Of a stretch of 64,000 nucleotides of DNA, positions 15,799 through 24,068 are shown piece by piece. Position numbers and translations under genes: made by a program. The notes under the pieces are model-generated. The model was not told the origin of the DNA. It worked only from the letters and a program-made list of their open reading frames with translations, and did no database searches. This stretch comes from Streptomyces globosus. Lineage in GTDB: Bacteria; Actinomycetota; Actinomycetes; Streptomycetales; Streptomycetaceae. The stretch covers positions 3,475,501 through 3,539,500 of the forward strand of contig NZ_CP030862.1 of the NCBI RefSeq assembly GCF_003325375.1, written 5' to 3'. Each line of letters opens with the position of its first letter. Within the stretch, counting starts at the first letter, position 1.

Positions 15799-18033
15799 AT
15801 GCCCCTTGACCGCTCCCCGCAGCGACACCGTCCCCGCACCGCCGGCGCCCCCGCTCCCGCCCCGGACCCGGCAGCGGACCCCGCGCCCGCACGGGACCAC
15901 GCCCCGGCCCCCGCTCCGGCGCCCGCCGGAGCCGCCCCGGCCGTGCTCCACCTGGCGGACACCGGCGCCGCGGACCCGCCGGCGGTGCTCACCGTCCACG
16001 GCTGCTGGTACCCGTCGGCCGACCCCACCGGCGACCGCGTGGCGTTCATCTGCGACCGCGCCGGCGTCCCGCAGCTGTGGAGCGGCCCCGCGAACGGCTC
16101 GGAGGCCCATGTCCTCGACGCCGACCCCGACCCCGTCACCGAGGTGTCGTGGTCGCCCGACGGCCGGTGGATCGCGTACACCTCGGCGCCCGGCGGCGGC
16201 GAGCACACCCGCGTCCTGGTGGTCCGCCCGGACGGCACCGGCCGGCACGTCCTCGCGGGCGCCGAGCCGGGCGCCTCCGCCCACATCGGCAGCTGGAGCC
16301 GCGACGGCTCCGTCCTCGGCGTCACCGTCGCCCAGCCCGCCGGCCCCGGCGCGCACAGCAGCCCGGGCCACATGCCGCAGGACACCGACCCGGGCTTCGC
16401 CGACGGCGCCCTCCCCGACGGCGCGTACGCGGCTGCCCGCACCGGACGCGTCGGCCAGGCGACGCTCCTCCTCCCGCCCGGCCACCCGGCGGCCGCCCCC
16501 GCCGCGCACATGAACGGCACCCCCGTCCGCCCGCCCGAAGCCGCCCCCGCGGCCGCCGACGGCGCCCTGTCCGCGTACCTCATCGACCCGGACGGCACAC
16601 ACGCCCCCGCCCTCCTCCACACCGAGCCCGGCGCCGCCTCCCTCCGTGTGTGCGACATCGCCGCCGACAACCGCTTCGTACTGCTGCGCCGCGGACCGCG
16701 CGGCCGCCGCGAGGCCCTCCTGCTGGACCGGGCCACCGGCCGCATCCCCTTCCGCCTGCACGTCGCGGACGGCGACCCGTGGATCGGGCGGCTCTCGCCC
16801 GACTCGTCCACCCTCTGGCTGCGCAGCGACGCCGACCGCGAGTTCGCCGCCCTCCTGCGGGTCCGGCTCGCCGAGGACGGGACCGCCGAGGAGGTGTCCG
16901 CGGCCGCGGAGCGGGACGGATCCCAGCTCGACCTGCTCAGCCTGCCCGACCACGGCCGCTGGGCCCTCCTCGCCTGGAACGCCCACGGCGCGAGCGACCT
17001 GGAGAGCGTCGGCCTCGACGGCGCGGGGGACGCCGTCGGCCCGCACCACCGCTCCGAACTCCCGCACGAGGTCGTCACCCGCATCGCGCCCGTCGCCCGC
17101 GGAGGCCTCTTCGCCGCCCTGTCCGGCTCCCGCCGACGGCCCGGCATCTGGCAGGCCGACGGGCCCTTCGGCCCCGTACGCACCGGCTGGACCGCTCCCG
17201 ACGAGGAAGCGGCCCCGCCCGGCCGGCCCCCCGTCCGCCCCGTGCCGCTGCGCTGCCGCGCACGGGACGGCCTCGTGCTCGGCGGCTGGTACTACCGCGC
17301 CCCCGACCGAGACCCCGGCCGGCCCGGCCCCTGCGTCGTCCACCTCCACGGCGGCCCCGAGGAGCAGGAGCGCCCCGTCTTCAACCCGCTCTACCACGAG
17401 ATCCTCGGCCGCGGCATCGACGTGTTCGCCCCCGACGTACGCGGCTCCTCCGGCTGGGGGCGCTCCTTCGTCGACGCCGACCTCGGCACCGGCCGCTTCG
17501 CCGCCATCGAGGACGTCGCCGACTGCGCCGCGTACCTCGTCGCCGAAGGCCACGCCGACCCGCTCCGCCTGGCGGTGATGGGCCGCTCGTACGGCGGCTA
17601 CCTCACCATGGCCTCCCTGGTGTGGCACCCGGAGCTCTTCCGCACGGGCGTCGCCGTCTGCGGCATGTCGGACCTCACCACCTTCTTCGCCGGCACCGAG
17701 CCGTGGATCGCCCGCTCCGCGGCCGCCAAGTACGGCCACCCCGAGCACGACCGGGAACTGCTGCGCGCCCTCTCCCCGATGAGCCGCATCGACCGGCTGC
17801 GCGCGCCCGTCCTCGCCGTCCACGGCGAACACGACACCAACGTGCCCCCGACCGAGTCCGAGCAGTTCGTCCGGGCCGCCCGCGCCCAGGGAGTCCCGGC
17901 CGAGCTGCTGACGCTGCGCAACGAGGGCCACGACTTCCTGCGGGCCGACACCCGCCGCCTCTACCGGCGGGCCGCCGCGGACTGGCTGGAGCAGTACCTC
18001 GTACCCGACCGCACGGGCCGCCGGGCCACTTGA
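15799..18033 (+). CDS. S9 family peptidase (prolyl oligopeptidase-like)
   Basis: A 744-residue serine peptidase without a signal peptide. An Ala/Pro-rich N-terminus of about 45 residues precedes a beta-propeller-like region (WSPDGRWIAYTS, SWSRDGSVLG) and the C-terminal alpha/beta-hydrolase domain. Catalytic triad: Ser597 in GRSYGGY, Asp679 in HGEHD and His711 in NEGHDF. Such enzymes cleave short peptides or act as acylaminoacyl peptidases. It probably forms an operon with the amidotransferase gene 58 bp upstream, replacing the M42 hydrolase normally found in NAGGN loci; whether it acts on NAGGN is speculation. Confidence 0.9.
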   Translation: MPLDRSPQRHRPRTAGAPAPAPDPAADPAPARDHAPAPAPAPAGAAPAVLHLADTGAADPPAVLTVHGCWYPSADPTGDRVAFICDRAGVPQLWSGPANGSEAHVLDADPDPVTEVSWSPDGRWIAYTSAPGGGEHTRVLVVRPDGTGRHVLAGAEPGASAHIGSWSRDGSVLGVTVAQPAGPGAHSSPGHMPQDTDPGFADGALPDGAYAAARTGRVGQATLLLPPGHPAAAPAAHMNGTPVRPPEAAPAAADGALSAYLIDPDGTHAPALLHTEPGAASLRVCDIAADNRFVLLRRGPRGRREALLLDRATGRIPFRLHVADGDPWIGRLSPDSSTLWLRSDADREFAALLRVRLAEDGTAEEVSAAAERDGSQLDLLSLPDHGRWALLAWNAHGASDLESVGLDGAGDAVGPHHRSELPHEVVTRIAPVARGGLFAALSGSRRRPGIWQADGPFGPVRTGWTAPDEEAAPPGRPPVRPVPLRCRARDGLVLGGWYYRAPDRDPGRPGPCVVHLHGGPEEQERPVFNPLYHEILGRGIDVFAPDVRGSSGWGRSFVDADLGTGRFAAIEDVADCAAYLVAEGHADPLRLAVMGRSYGGYLTMASLVWHPELFRTGVAVCGMSDLTTFFAGTEPWIARSAAAKYGHPEHDRELLRALSPMSRIDRLRAPVLAVHGEHDTNVPPTESEQFVRAARAQGVPAELLTLRNEGHDFLRADTRRLYRRAAADWLEQYLVPDRTGRRAT

Positions 18034-18364
18034 GCGGTTTCGCTCCCTGTGCCGGGTGCCCGCACGGCTCCGCCCCGGGGCCTCTTCGACGGGGCAGCGG
18101 GCGGGCGGGACGATCCGGCAGCGGGGGCGCCGGCGACTGCCCCCGGGCCACCGCCGCGTTTCCCGGCGCCGCGGCCGCCCGGGCCGCGGCGGTCGCCGCC
18201 CTTGGCCCTCGTGCGGGACCTCGTCCCGTGACGGCCCGCGGCCCGCGGCCGGCACACGTCGGCCGAGGACCGCCTTGACGGCCCACCTGCGGCGGGATCC
18301 ACTGAAGGCCGCGGCACCCGCCCGCGCGGCGGACGCCGGGGGACCGGTCCACAGGGGGGACGGA
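18034..18364. other. Intergenic region, no gene seen
   Basis: About 330 bp of very GC-rich sequence between the S9 peptidase and sensor kinase genes. Short open frames exist but have no ribosome site or recognisable product. ACAGGGGGGACGGA at its right end is the ribosome site for the kinase GTG. Confidence 0.4.
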
Positions 18365-19504
18365 GTGGGGCTTCAGCGTGCGCGGCGCGTCGCCGTGCAG
18401 GTCACCGGACTCTTCCGGCTGGCACACCTCCTGTACGCGGCCGGTGTGGTGGCGGCCGATCCCGTCGACGCCCGGGCCGCCGCCCTCCTGGCCGCCGTAT
18501 GCGCCGTCACGCTGGCCGTGTATGCGGCGGGACTGCGGCACGGCCGGATCCCCGACCGCCTGATCTGGACGGACGCCGGCGTGAACGGATGCCTGCTCCC
18601 GCTCGCGGCCGCCGTCGCCGTCGGGGAGGGGCCCGCCGTGGAGGCGCACGGCTGGCTGGCGGTCCAGGCGCTCTCCGCCTCGACCGCAGCCGTCGTGTCG
18701 CTCCGCTGGCGCGGCACCGTCCTGTGCCTCGTCCTGCTGACGGCGACCTCGCTCGCCGTGCACCAGGTGGTGCGCCGGCCCGACACGGCCGGACTGCTGG
18801 AGCACCTCAGCGCCCTCGCGATGAGCAGCGGCCTGATGGCCGCCGGCTGGTGGTACGTCAGACGCCAGGGCATCCTCCTGGACGACGCGCAGCGGCGGGC
18901 GCTGGCCGCCGAGGCAGCCCGCGCCCGCCAGGCCGAGCGGACCGCCCACCACGCCGCGCTCCACGACACCGTCCTCGCCACCCTCACCACCATCGCCTCC
19001 GGCGGCGTCGATGCCAACGCGCAGGCCGTACGCGACCGCTGCGCCCGGGAAGCGGCCTACCTGCGGCGGCTCGTCCAGCTCACCGACGACCCCGGCCCCG
19101 ACCGTCCGCCTTCCGCAGGAGGCACGCCCGGCACCGCCGCCCTGGAGGAGGCCGTCCGCTCCGCCGAGGCCCTGGGGCTGGTGGTGAAGGCGCAGTACCA
19201 CGCCGTGCCGGAGCTCCCCGAGGCCGTCGCCGAGGCCGTCGCCGCGGCTGCCTCCGAGGCGTTGAACAACGTGCGCAGGCACGCCGGAACCGGCCTGGCC
19301 TACCTCACCGCGGTCGGCGTCGCCGAAGGCCTGGAGGTCACCGTCGCCGACCGCGGCACCGGCTTCGACGCCGCGGACACCCCCGGCGCCGGTACGGGCC
19401 TGCGCCGCTCCGTGCACGCCCGGATGGCCGCGGCCGGCGGGGCCGCCCGGGTGGACAGCCGGCCCGGCGAGGGCACCGTCGTCGAACTCCGCTGGCCGGC
19501 CTGA
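18365..19504 (+). CDS. Membrane sensor histidine kinase (NarL/DesK class), orphan
   Basis: A 379-residue protein with about five or six membrane helices in the N-terminal 165 residues. A HisKA_3-type dimerisation segment follows with the phospho-acceptor in AALHDTVLATLTTI, then an HATPase domain (EALNNVRRHAGTG as the N-box, VADRGTGFD as the G1 box). It should autophosphorylate and pass phosphate to a LuxR-type response regulator, but no regulator gene is adjacent. The GTG at 18365 is preferred over earlier frames because the membrane region starts there with a ribosome site. Confidence 0.85.
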   Translation: MGLQRARRVAVQVTGLFRLAHLLYAAGVVAADPVDARAAALLAAVCAVTLAVYAAGLRHGRIPDRLIWTDAGVNGCLLPLAAAVAVGEGPAVEAHGWLAVQALSASTAAVVSLRWRGTVLCLVLLTATSLAVHQVVRRPDTAGLLEHLSALAMSSGLMAAGWWYVRRQGILLDDAQRRALAAEAARARQAERTAHHAALHDTVLATLTTIASGGVDANAQAVRDRCAREAAYLRRLVQLTDDPGPDRPPSAGGTPGTAALEEAVRSAEALGLVVKAQYHAVPELPEAVAEAVAAAASEALNNVRRHAGTGLAYLTAVGVAEGLEVTVADRGTGFDAADTPGAGTGLRRSVHARMAAAGGAARVDSRPGEGTVVELRWPA

Positions 19505-19595
19505 CCCCCGCACGCCGGCCGGCCCGCCGCGGGTGCGGCGCCCCGTCTGCCGACGGGCCGGTCGGCCCGGCGTGCGCACGGCACGCCGGGGTACG

Positions 19596-19621
19596 GGGCC
19601 TGCGGCCAGGGCCGCAGGCCC
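19596..19621. terminator. Bidirectional terminator
   Basis: GGGCCTGCGGCC and GGCCGCAGGCCC form a 12-bp inverted repeat separated by 2 nt, immediately after the galK stop on the minus strand and downstream of the convergent kinase gene. Confidence 0.6.
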
Positions 19622-19622
19622 G

Positions 19623-20780
19623 TCAGCCGATGCGGCGGGCGCCCGGCGACGGCACGGCCTCCAGTACGGCCGGCGCCGCGTGGCCGGCCGCCGCGAACGC
19701 CTCTGCCACCGCGCCGGCCACGGCCGCCGCCTCCCCGGCGCGGACCAGGGCGATCACCGAGCCGCCGAACCCGCCGCCCGTCATCCGCGCGCCGAGCGCC
19801 CCCGCCGCGACAGCGGCCGCCACCGCCAGGTCGGTCTCCGCGCAGGACACCCCGTAGTCGTCGCGCAGGGAGGCGTGCCCCTCCGTCAGCAGCGGCCCCA
19901 GTGCCTCGGGCCGCCCGGCGGCCAGCTCCGCCACGGCCCGGTCCACCCGCGCGTTCTCGGTGACCACGTGCCGTACGAGCGGGACGAGTTCACCGGGCAG
20001 CGCCGCCAGGGCAGACGGCAGGCCCGCACCGTCCAGGTCCCGCAGGGCGGGCAGGCCGAGCAGGCCGGCGGCCCGTTCGCACCCGGCCCGCAGGGCCGCG
20101 TACGCCCCGTCGGCGAGGTCGTGCCTGACGCGCGTGTCCAGCACCAGCAGGCGCAGGCCGTGCCCGCCGAGGCCGAACGGCACCTGCCGCACCTCCAGGC
20201 TGCGGCTGTCCAGGTGCAGCGCGTGGCCGCCGGTGCAGCACACCGAAGCCATCTGGTCCATCACCCCGCACGGCACCCCCGCGTACGCGTTCTCGGCGTG
20301 CTGCGCGGCCCGAGCCAGCTCCGGCCGCGCCAGGCCCAGCCCGTACAGCCCGTCGTACGCGACGGCCACCGCGCACTCCAGGGCCGCGGAGGAGGACAGC
20401 CCCGCCCCCGCGGGGACCGTGCTGTCGAGGTACACATCGGCGCCGCCGACAGCCAGCCCGCGCTCGCGCAGCGCCCACACCACGCCCGCCGGGTAGCGGG
20501 CCCAGCCCGCGGTCGCGCCCGGGGCGAGGTCCGCCACCCGCAGTTCGGCGGTCGCGGCGCCGCCCTGGGCGCTGTGCAGCCGCAGCAGGCCGTCCCCGCG
20601 GCGCCGCGCGGCCAGTACCACCGCCTGCGGCAGCGCCATGGGCAGGGCGAACCCGTCGTTGTAGTCGGTGTGTTCGCCGATCAGGTTGACCCGGCCGGGC
20701 GCCGCCCAGACCCCCTCGGGGGAGCCGCCGTGGACCCGCCGGAAGCCGTCGCGGACGGCGCCGGCCGCGTCCGCGGTCAC
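19623..20780 (-). CDS. galK: Galactokinase
   Basis: A 385-residue GHMP kinase that phosphorylates galactose at C1 in the Leloir pathway. The galactokinase signature GRVNLIGEHTDYNDG lies near residue 30. The GHMP ATP motif PAGAGLSSSAALE is near residue 125 and the C-terminal motif RMTGGGFGGSVIAL near 340. The start overlaps the end of galT by 4 nt, so the two are translationally coupled in the order galT-galK. Confidence 0.96.
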   Translation of the reverse strand: MTADAAGAVRDGFRRVHGGSPEGVWAAPGRVNLIGEHTDYNDGFALPMALPQAVVLAARRRGDGLLRLHSAQGGAATAELRVADLAPGATAGWARYPAGVVWALRERGLAVGGADVYLDSTVPAGAGLSSSAALECAVAVAYDGLYGLGLARPELARAAQHAENAYAGVPCGVMDQMASVCCTGGHALHLDSRSLEVRQVPFGLGGHGLRLLVLDTRVRHDLADGAYAALRAGCERAAGLLGLPALRDLDGAGLPSALAALPGELVPLVRHVVTENARVDRAVAELAAGRPEALGPLLTEGHASLRDDYGVSCAETDLAVAAAVAAGALGARMTGGGFGGSVIALVRAGEAAAVAGAVAEAFAAAGHAAPAVLEAVPSPGARRIG

Positions 20781-21805
20781 CGCGCCTCCCGCAGCCGCAG
20801 GGCGGCCGTCTCCGGGGCCACGTCGTTCATGAACGCCTCCATGCCGGACTCCGTCCCGGCCAGGTACTTGAGCTTGTCGGCGGTCCGCCGCACGGTGAAC
20901 AGCTCCAGGTGCAGGGCGAGTTCGTCCCCGCCGGTGAGCGGCGCCTGGTGCCAGGCGGCGACGTACGGGGTGGGCGCGGGCAGCCCGAAGAGGCGGTCGA
21001 AACGGCGCAGCAGGTCCAGGTAGAGGCGGGGGAACTCGGCGCGCTCCGCCTCGGTGAGCCGGGTCAGGTCGGGCACCCGGCGGTGCGGGTAGAGGTGCAC
21101 CTCGTACGGCCAGCGGGCGGCGTAGGGGACGAACGCGGTCCAGTGCTCACCGGCGAGGACCACGCGTTCGCCGGCGGCGCGGGCCTCGGCGAGCAGGTCC
21201 TCGAACAGGTTCCGCCCGGTCGCGGCGCGGTGGGCTGCCGCGGCGGCGAGGTGCTTGGCCGTCCGCGGTGCGACGGCGGTGAACGCGTAGACCTGTCCGT
21301 GCGGATGGGGGAGGGTCACCCCGATCTCGGCGCCCCGGTTCTCGAAGCAGTACACCTGCACCACGCCGGGGCGGGCGGACAGCTCGGACGTCCGGTCGGT
21401 CCAGGCGTCGAGGACGAGCCGGGCCCGCTCCTGGGTGAGGTCGGCGAAGCCGGAGTCGTGGTCGGGGGTGAAGCACACCACCTCGCAGCGGCCCGTGGGG
21501 CCGGAGAGGGAGGGGAAGCGGTTCTCGAAGACGGCCACCTCGTAGTCGGCGGCCGGGATCTCGCTCTCCCGCCCCTCCCGCGAGGGGCACAGCGGGCAGG
21601 AGTCGGCGGGCGGGTGGTGGGTACGCGACTGCCGGTGCGCGGCGATCGCCACCCAGTCGCCGGTGGCCGGGTCCCGCCGCAGCTCCGGAGCGCTCTCGAC
21701 ACGGTCCGGCGGCCGCCGGTCCCGGGCCCGGCGGTCCCGGCCCGGGGCGCTGTCGTAGTAGATGAGCTCGCGGCCGTCCGCGAGTTCGGTGACGGTCCTG
21801 TGCAC
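20777..21805 (-). CDS. galT: Galactose-1-phosphate uridylyltransferase
   Basis: A 342-residue enzyme that exchanges UMP between UDP-glucose and galactose-1-phosphate. The zinc-site cysteines (CPLCPS, near residue 72) and the active-site HPHGQ motif (histidine nucleophile, near residue 165) are present. The GTG at 21805 is the start, with CGAGG just upstream. The epimerase galE, which in many streptomycetes sits between galT and galK, is missing here and must be elsewhere. Confidence 0.95.
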   Translation of the reverse strand: MHRTVTELADGRELIYYDSAPGRDRRARDRRPPDRVESAPELRRDPATGDWVAIAAHRQSRTHHPPADSCPLCPSREGRESEIPAADYEVAVFENRFPSLSGPTGRCEVVCFTPDHDSGFADLTQERARLVLDAWTDRTSELSARPGVVQVYCFENRGAEIGVTLPHPHGQVYAFTAVAPRTAKHLAAAAAHRAATGRNLFEDLLAEARAAGERVVLAGEHWTAFVPYAARWPYEVHLYPHRRVPDLTRLTEAERAEFPRLYLDLLRRFDRLFGLPAPTPYVAAWHQAPLTGGDELALHLELFTVRRTADKLKYLAGTESGMEAFMNDVAPETAALRLREAR

Positions 21806-21955
21806 GTCCTCGCCTGATCTGTCGTGTGGGTGCGCGGGCGGATGGGCCGGGGTGTGCCCGGCCCCTCCCCGTACCGGGCCGAACGCGGACTCGATGATAC
21901 GGCCGCCGGAAGGCTCCCGCCGCGGCGGTGCGGGCCACTGCCGAGGTGCGCGGGA

Positions 21956-22702
21956 TCAGGAGCCGGACGTGCGGATCGATCCGGTGCGCTGCCCGGCGGG
22001 GTCGCCGACGAAGCAGGTGACCTTGCGGTCGCCGTCGTCCCACGAACTCTCCGTCGGCAGGTAGTAGTAAAGCTCCAGGCTCCCGGGGAGGGCGGCGTCG
22101 GTGCCGCGGTAGGCGGCGAGGACCGTCTCGCCGCACCTCTGCTCGGCCGTCACCCGGATCCTGTCGGCGCCGGGGAACGCCGCGTCCCCGCTCCCGACGG
22201 TGAACACCGCGAACGCCTCCCCGTCGTGCGGCTGCCCGCACGGCACGATGTCCACGGACGGGGCGGCGGGCGCGCCGCTCGCGTCGTAGTCCCGTATGTC
22301 GTCGGGGGTGTTGAAGCAGTCGCCTGCGCGGATGTCCTCCGTCCCGCCGGATCCCGGCCGGGTGACCTCACCGCTGCTGTCCCTGCCGGGCGACACGTCC
22401 GAGAGGGCGCCCCAGAGGACGCCGGCGGCGAGGACCACCGTGATGCCGTTGAGGATGATCGCTGCCACGGCCAGGCCGGTCCCCTTCTCCCCGCCGGCGC
22501 GGATCTGGCGGATGGCGACGATGCCCAGGATCATCGGGACCAGCGGCAGGACGCACAGCAGGGACAGCACGAACGCGACGACGGCCAGGGTGTTCGTCTT
22601 CGCAGCCGGGCCGTGCGGCGGAGGCTGCGCACCCCAGCCCTGGGGGCTGCCGTACGGCGGCGGGGGCGGCGGGGATTGCGGGGGAGGGGGAGGAGTGGAC
22701 AT
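21956..22702 (-). CDS. DUF4190 / septum-formation-domain membrane protein
   Basis: A 248-residue protein. A Pro-rich cytoplasmic N-terminus (residues 1-35) leads into a DUF4190 two-helix unit (LAVVAFVLSLLCVLPLVPMILG; IAAIILNGITVVLAAGVLWG type). An extracellular domain follows with four cysteines, including GDCFN and VPCGQPHDGEAF, the pattern of the Septum_form family. The role is unknown; such proteins are abundant in streptomycetes. Start ATG at 22702. Confidence 0.85.
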   Translation of the reverse strand: MSTPPPPPQSPPPPPPYGSPQGWGAQPPPHGPAAKTNTLAVVAFVLSLLCVLPLVPMILGIVAIRQIRAGGEKGTGLAVAAIILNGITVVLAAGVLWGALSDVSPGRDSSGEVTRPGSGGTEDIRAGDCFNTPDDIRDYDASGAPAAPSVDIVPCGQPHDGEAFAVFTVGSGDAAFPGADRIRVTAEQRCGETVLAAYRGTDAALPGSLELYYYLPTESSWDDGDRKVTCFVGDPAGQRTGSIRTSGS

Positions 22703-22779
22703 GCGCGCGGCACTCCTTGAACGGGAGGGAAAGACGCAACGGTCCGCTTCCCACGCTACCGAGGCAGCCCCCCGGGCGC

Positions 22780-23151
22780 TCACCGGCGGCCCGGCCCCCC
22801 GGGGTCGAGCGCGATCAGCACAGCGGCGCCGGCGAGCGCCAGTGCGGCCAGGGCCTGCAGGGCGGCGGAGAGGGGCGCGCGGCGCCCCAGCGGCCAGGCG
22901 CTCAGCCCGGCCAGGGCGGCCGGGACGAGGAGCGCCGAGGCGACTGGTGTCCAGTCCGTGCCCGTGGTGTCCGCGAACAGGTCGGCGTCCGTGTGGCCGA
23001 GGCCGACGAGCAGGGCGACGCACGCGGCCGCCGCGTCGAGGACCAGTAGCGCGGCTCCGGCCGCCGCGTCGGCGGCCGGATGGAGCCGCGGCCGTTGCAG
23101 GGCGGGCGGCGGCGGGGCCGGGGAGCGGCTGCTGCCGGGAGGCTGTGCCAT
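22780..23151 (-). CDS. Hypothetical multi-pass membrane protein
   Basis: A 123-residue protein. A Pro-rich first 25 residues is followed by hydrophobic segments at about 30-50, 70-85 and 95-115, giving about three membrane helices. No motif or family is recognised. It lies upstream of the DUF4190 gene on the same strand with a gap of about 80 bp. Confidence 0.6.
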   Translation of the reverse strand: MAQPPGSSRSPAPPPPALQRPRLHPAADAAAGAALLVLDAAAACVALLVGLGHTDADLFADTTGTDWTPVASALLVPAALAGLSAWPLGRRAPLSAALQALAALALAGAAVLIALDPGGPGRR

Positions 23152-23327
23152 GTCCACACTGTGCCCGGCGGGCCGGGCGGCGGCCTGAGTACGCGTACTC
23201 AGATCCGCCCGACTTCCGGCACCGCCTCGCCCGTGCCGGGGGAAGCGCCGGTAGTGCGCCGCCGGTACGGGGGTAACCGGACCGAGTAGTGCGCAGAACA
23301 CCCGCTACCCGAACGGAGGGACGTCCG

Positions 23328-23528
23328 ATGCTCTTCCTCGTGGCCGCCCTGCTGCTGCTCGGGGTCCTCCTCGGCGCCGTGGCCCACGTACCCGTGTCCG
23401 TCAGCGTTGCAGGCGGCCTCGCCATCGCGCTCTGGCTCGCCGTCTTCGCCGCCCGCGAGCGGCTCTCCGGCCCGGCCCGGGCGGGATCGCCGGGCCGTAC
23501 CCGCCGCCGGGGAGGTGCCGGCCGATGA
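23328..23528 (+). CDS. Small membrane protein
   Basis: A 66-residue protein with two hydrophobic helices (LFLVAALLLLGVLLGAVAHV and VSVAGGLAIALWLAVFAA) and a basic C-terminus. CGGAGGG precedes the ATG at 23328. Its stop overlaps the start of the next gene by 4 nt (ATGA), so the two are coupled. Unknown function. Confidence 0.7.
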   Translation: MLFLVAALLLLGVLLGAVAHVPVSVSVAGGLAIALWLAVFAARERLSGPARAGSPGRTRRRGGAGR

Positions 23529-23839
23529 GCGCGCGCACCGGTGAACAGGCCGATGCCCGGACCGGGCAGGGGCGCCGGCCGGGCGGGCCCCTCCCGTACG
23601 CCGCCCGGATCCGGGAGGCAGACGCGATGGCCGTCACGGCGTTCGTCCTCGGCCTGGCGGGCCTGCTCGTGGCGAACCTGGTCCTCGGCCCCACCGCCGC
23701 CGTCCTCGGCGTGCTCGCCCTGCGCAAGGGCACCACCAGGCCTGGCCGGGCCCGCCTCGGCATCGCCCTGGGCGTGGCCGGCGTCGTGGTCCTCGGCTGC
23801 CTCGTCGCCGCGGACGGCACGTGGTCCTGGAGCGTGTGA
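23525..23839 (+). CDS. DUF4190-type small membrane protein
   Basis: A 104-residue protein with a hydrophilic N-terminus followed by the two-helix DUF4190 unit (AVTAFVLGLAGLLVANLVLG, then LGIALGVAGVVVLG). It is translated from an ATG that overlaps the preceding gene, probably as a two-protein membrane unit. Role unknown. Confidence 0.75.
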   Translation: MSARTGEQADARTGQGRRPGGPLPYAARIREADAMAVTAFVLGLAGLLVANLVLGPTAAVLGVLALRKGTTRPGRARLGIALGVAGVVVLGCLVAADGTWSWSV

Positions 23840-23949
23840 CCAGCCTCCGGCCCGACCGTCCGCCAGGGCTGGGCGGCGAGGTGACACACCCCCGCCGGCG
23901 CCCTGTCCGACCGGGCCGCGGGGCTGGTAGGCAGGGGCGTACGGGGGGT

Positions 23950-23980
23950 GGCCGGGGCGCCGGGGTCCGGCGCCCCGGCC
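23950..23980 (+). terminator. Hairpin after the small membrane operon
   Basis: A 14-bp perfect inverted repeat, GGCCGGGGCGCCGG / CCGGCGCCCCGGCC, with a 3-nt gap. It lies 110 bp after the preceding stop and upstream of the flavin oxidoreductase promoter. Confidence 0.6.
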
Positions 23981-24035
23981 GTCCTCCGGACCGCGGCCGG
24001 GAATACCTCGCAGGGCGCCCCCGTTCCCGGGTATA

Positions 24036-24052
24036 GTTGAAATATAAACAAC
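24036..24052. promoter_or_regulatory. AT-rich imperfect inverted repeat before the oxidoreductase gene
   Basis: GTTG-AAATATAAA-CAAC is an AT-rich island in GC-rich DNA, 16 bp upstream of the start codon and adjoining the ribosome site GGGGAG. Its size and arms resemble binding sites of MarR-type regulators, but no regulator gene is nearby, so this is a candidate only. Confidence 0.35.
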
Positions 24053-24068
24053 CCTGGGAAGGGGAGCC

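Noticed and set aside
13863..17183. Very long minus-strand open frame (over 1,100 codons)
   Set aside because: Antisense to the amidotransferase and S9 peptidase genes; low-complexity product; no ribosome site or motif.
13867..18033. Lasso-peptide cluster (short ORF + asparagine-synthetase homologue + prolyl oligopeptidase)
   Set aside because: The synthetase is the complete NAGGN type with an active glutaminase; the leader-binding and transglutaminase-like genes are missing, and the short ORF lacks the lasso precursor Thr before the core.
18049..18231. Short ORF between the S9 peptidase and sensor kinase genes
   Set aside because: Pro/Arg low-complexity product, no ribosome site.
20777..21805. 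A galE gene between galT and galK
   Set aside because: galT and galK overlap by 4 nt, so there is no room; no epimerase elsewhere in the window.
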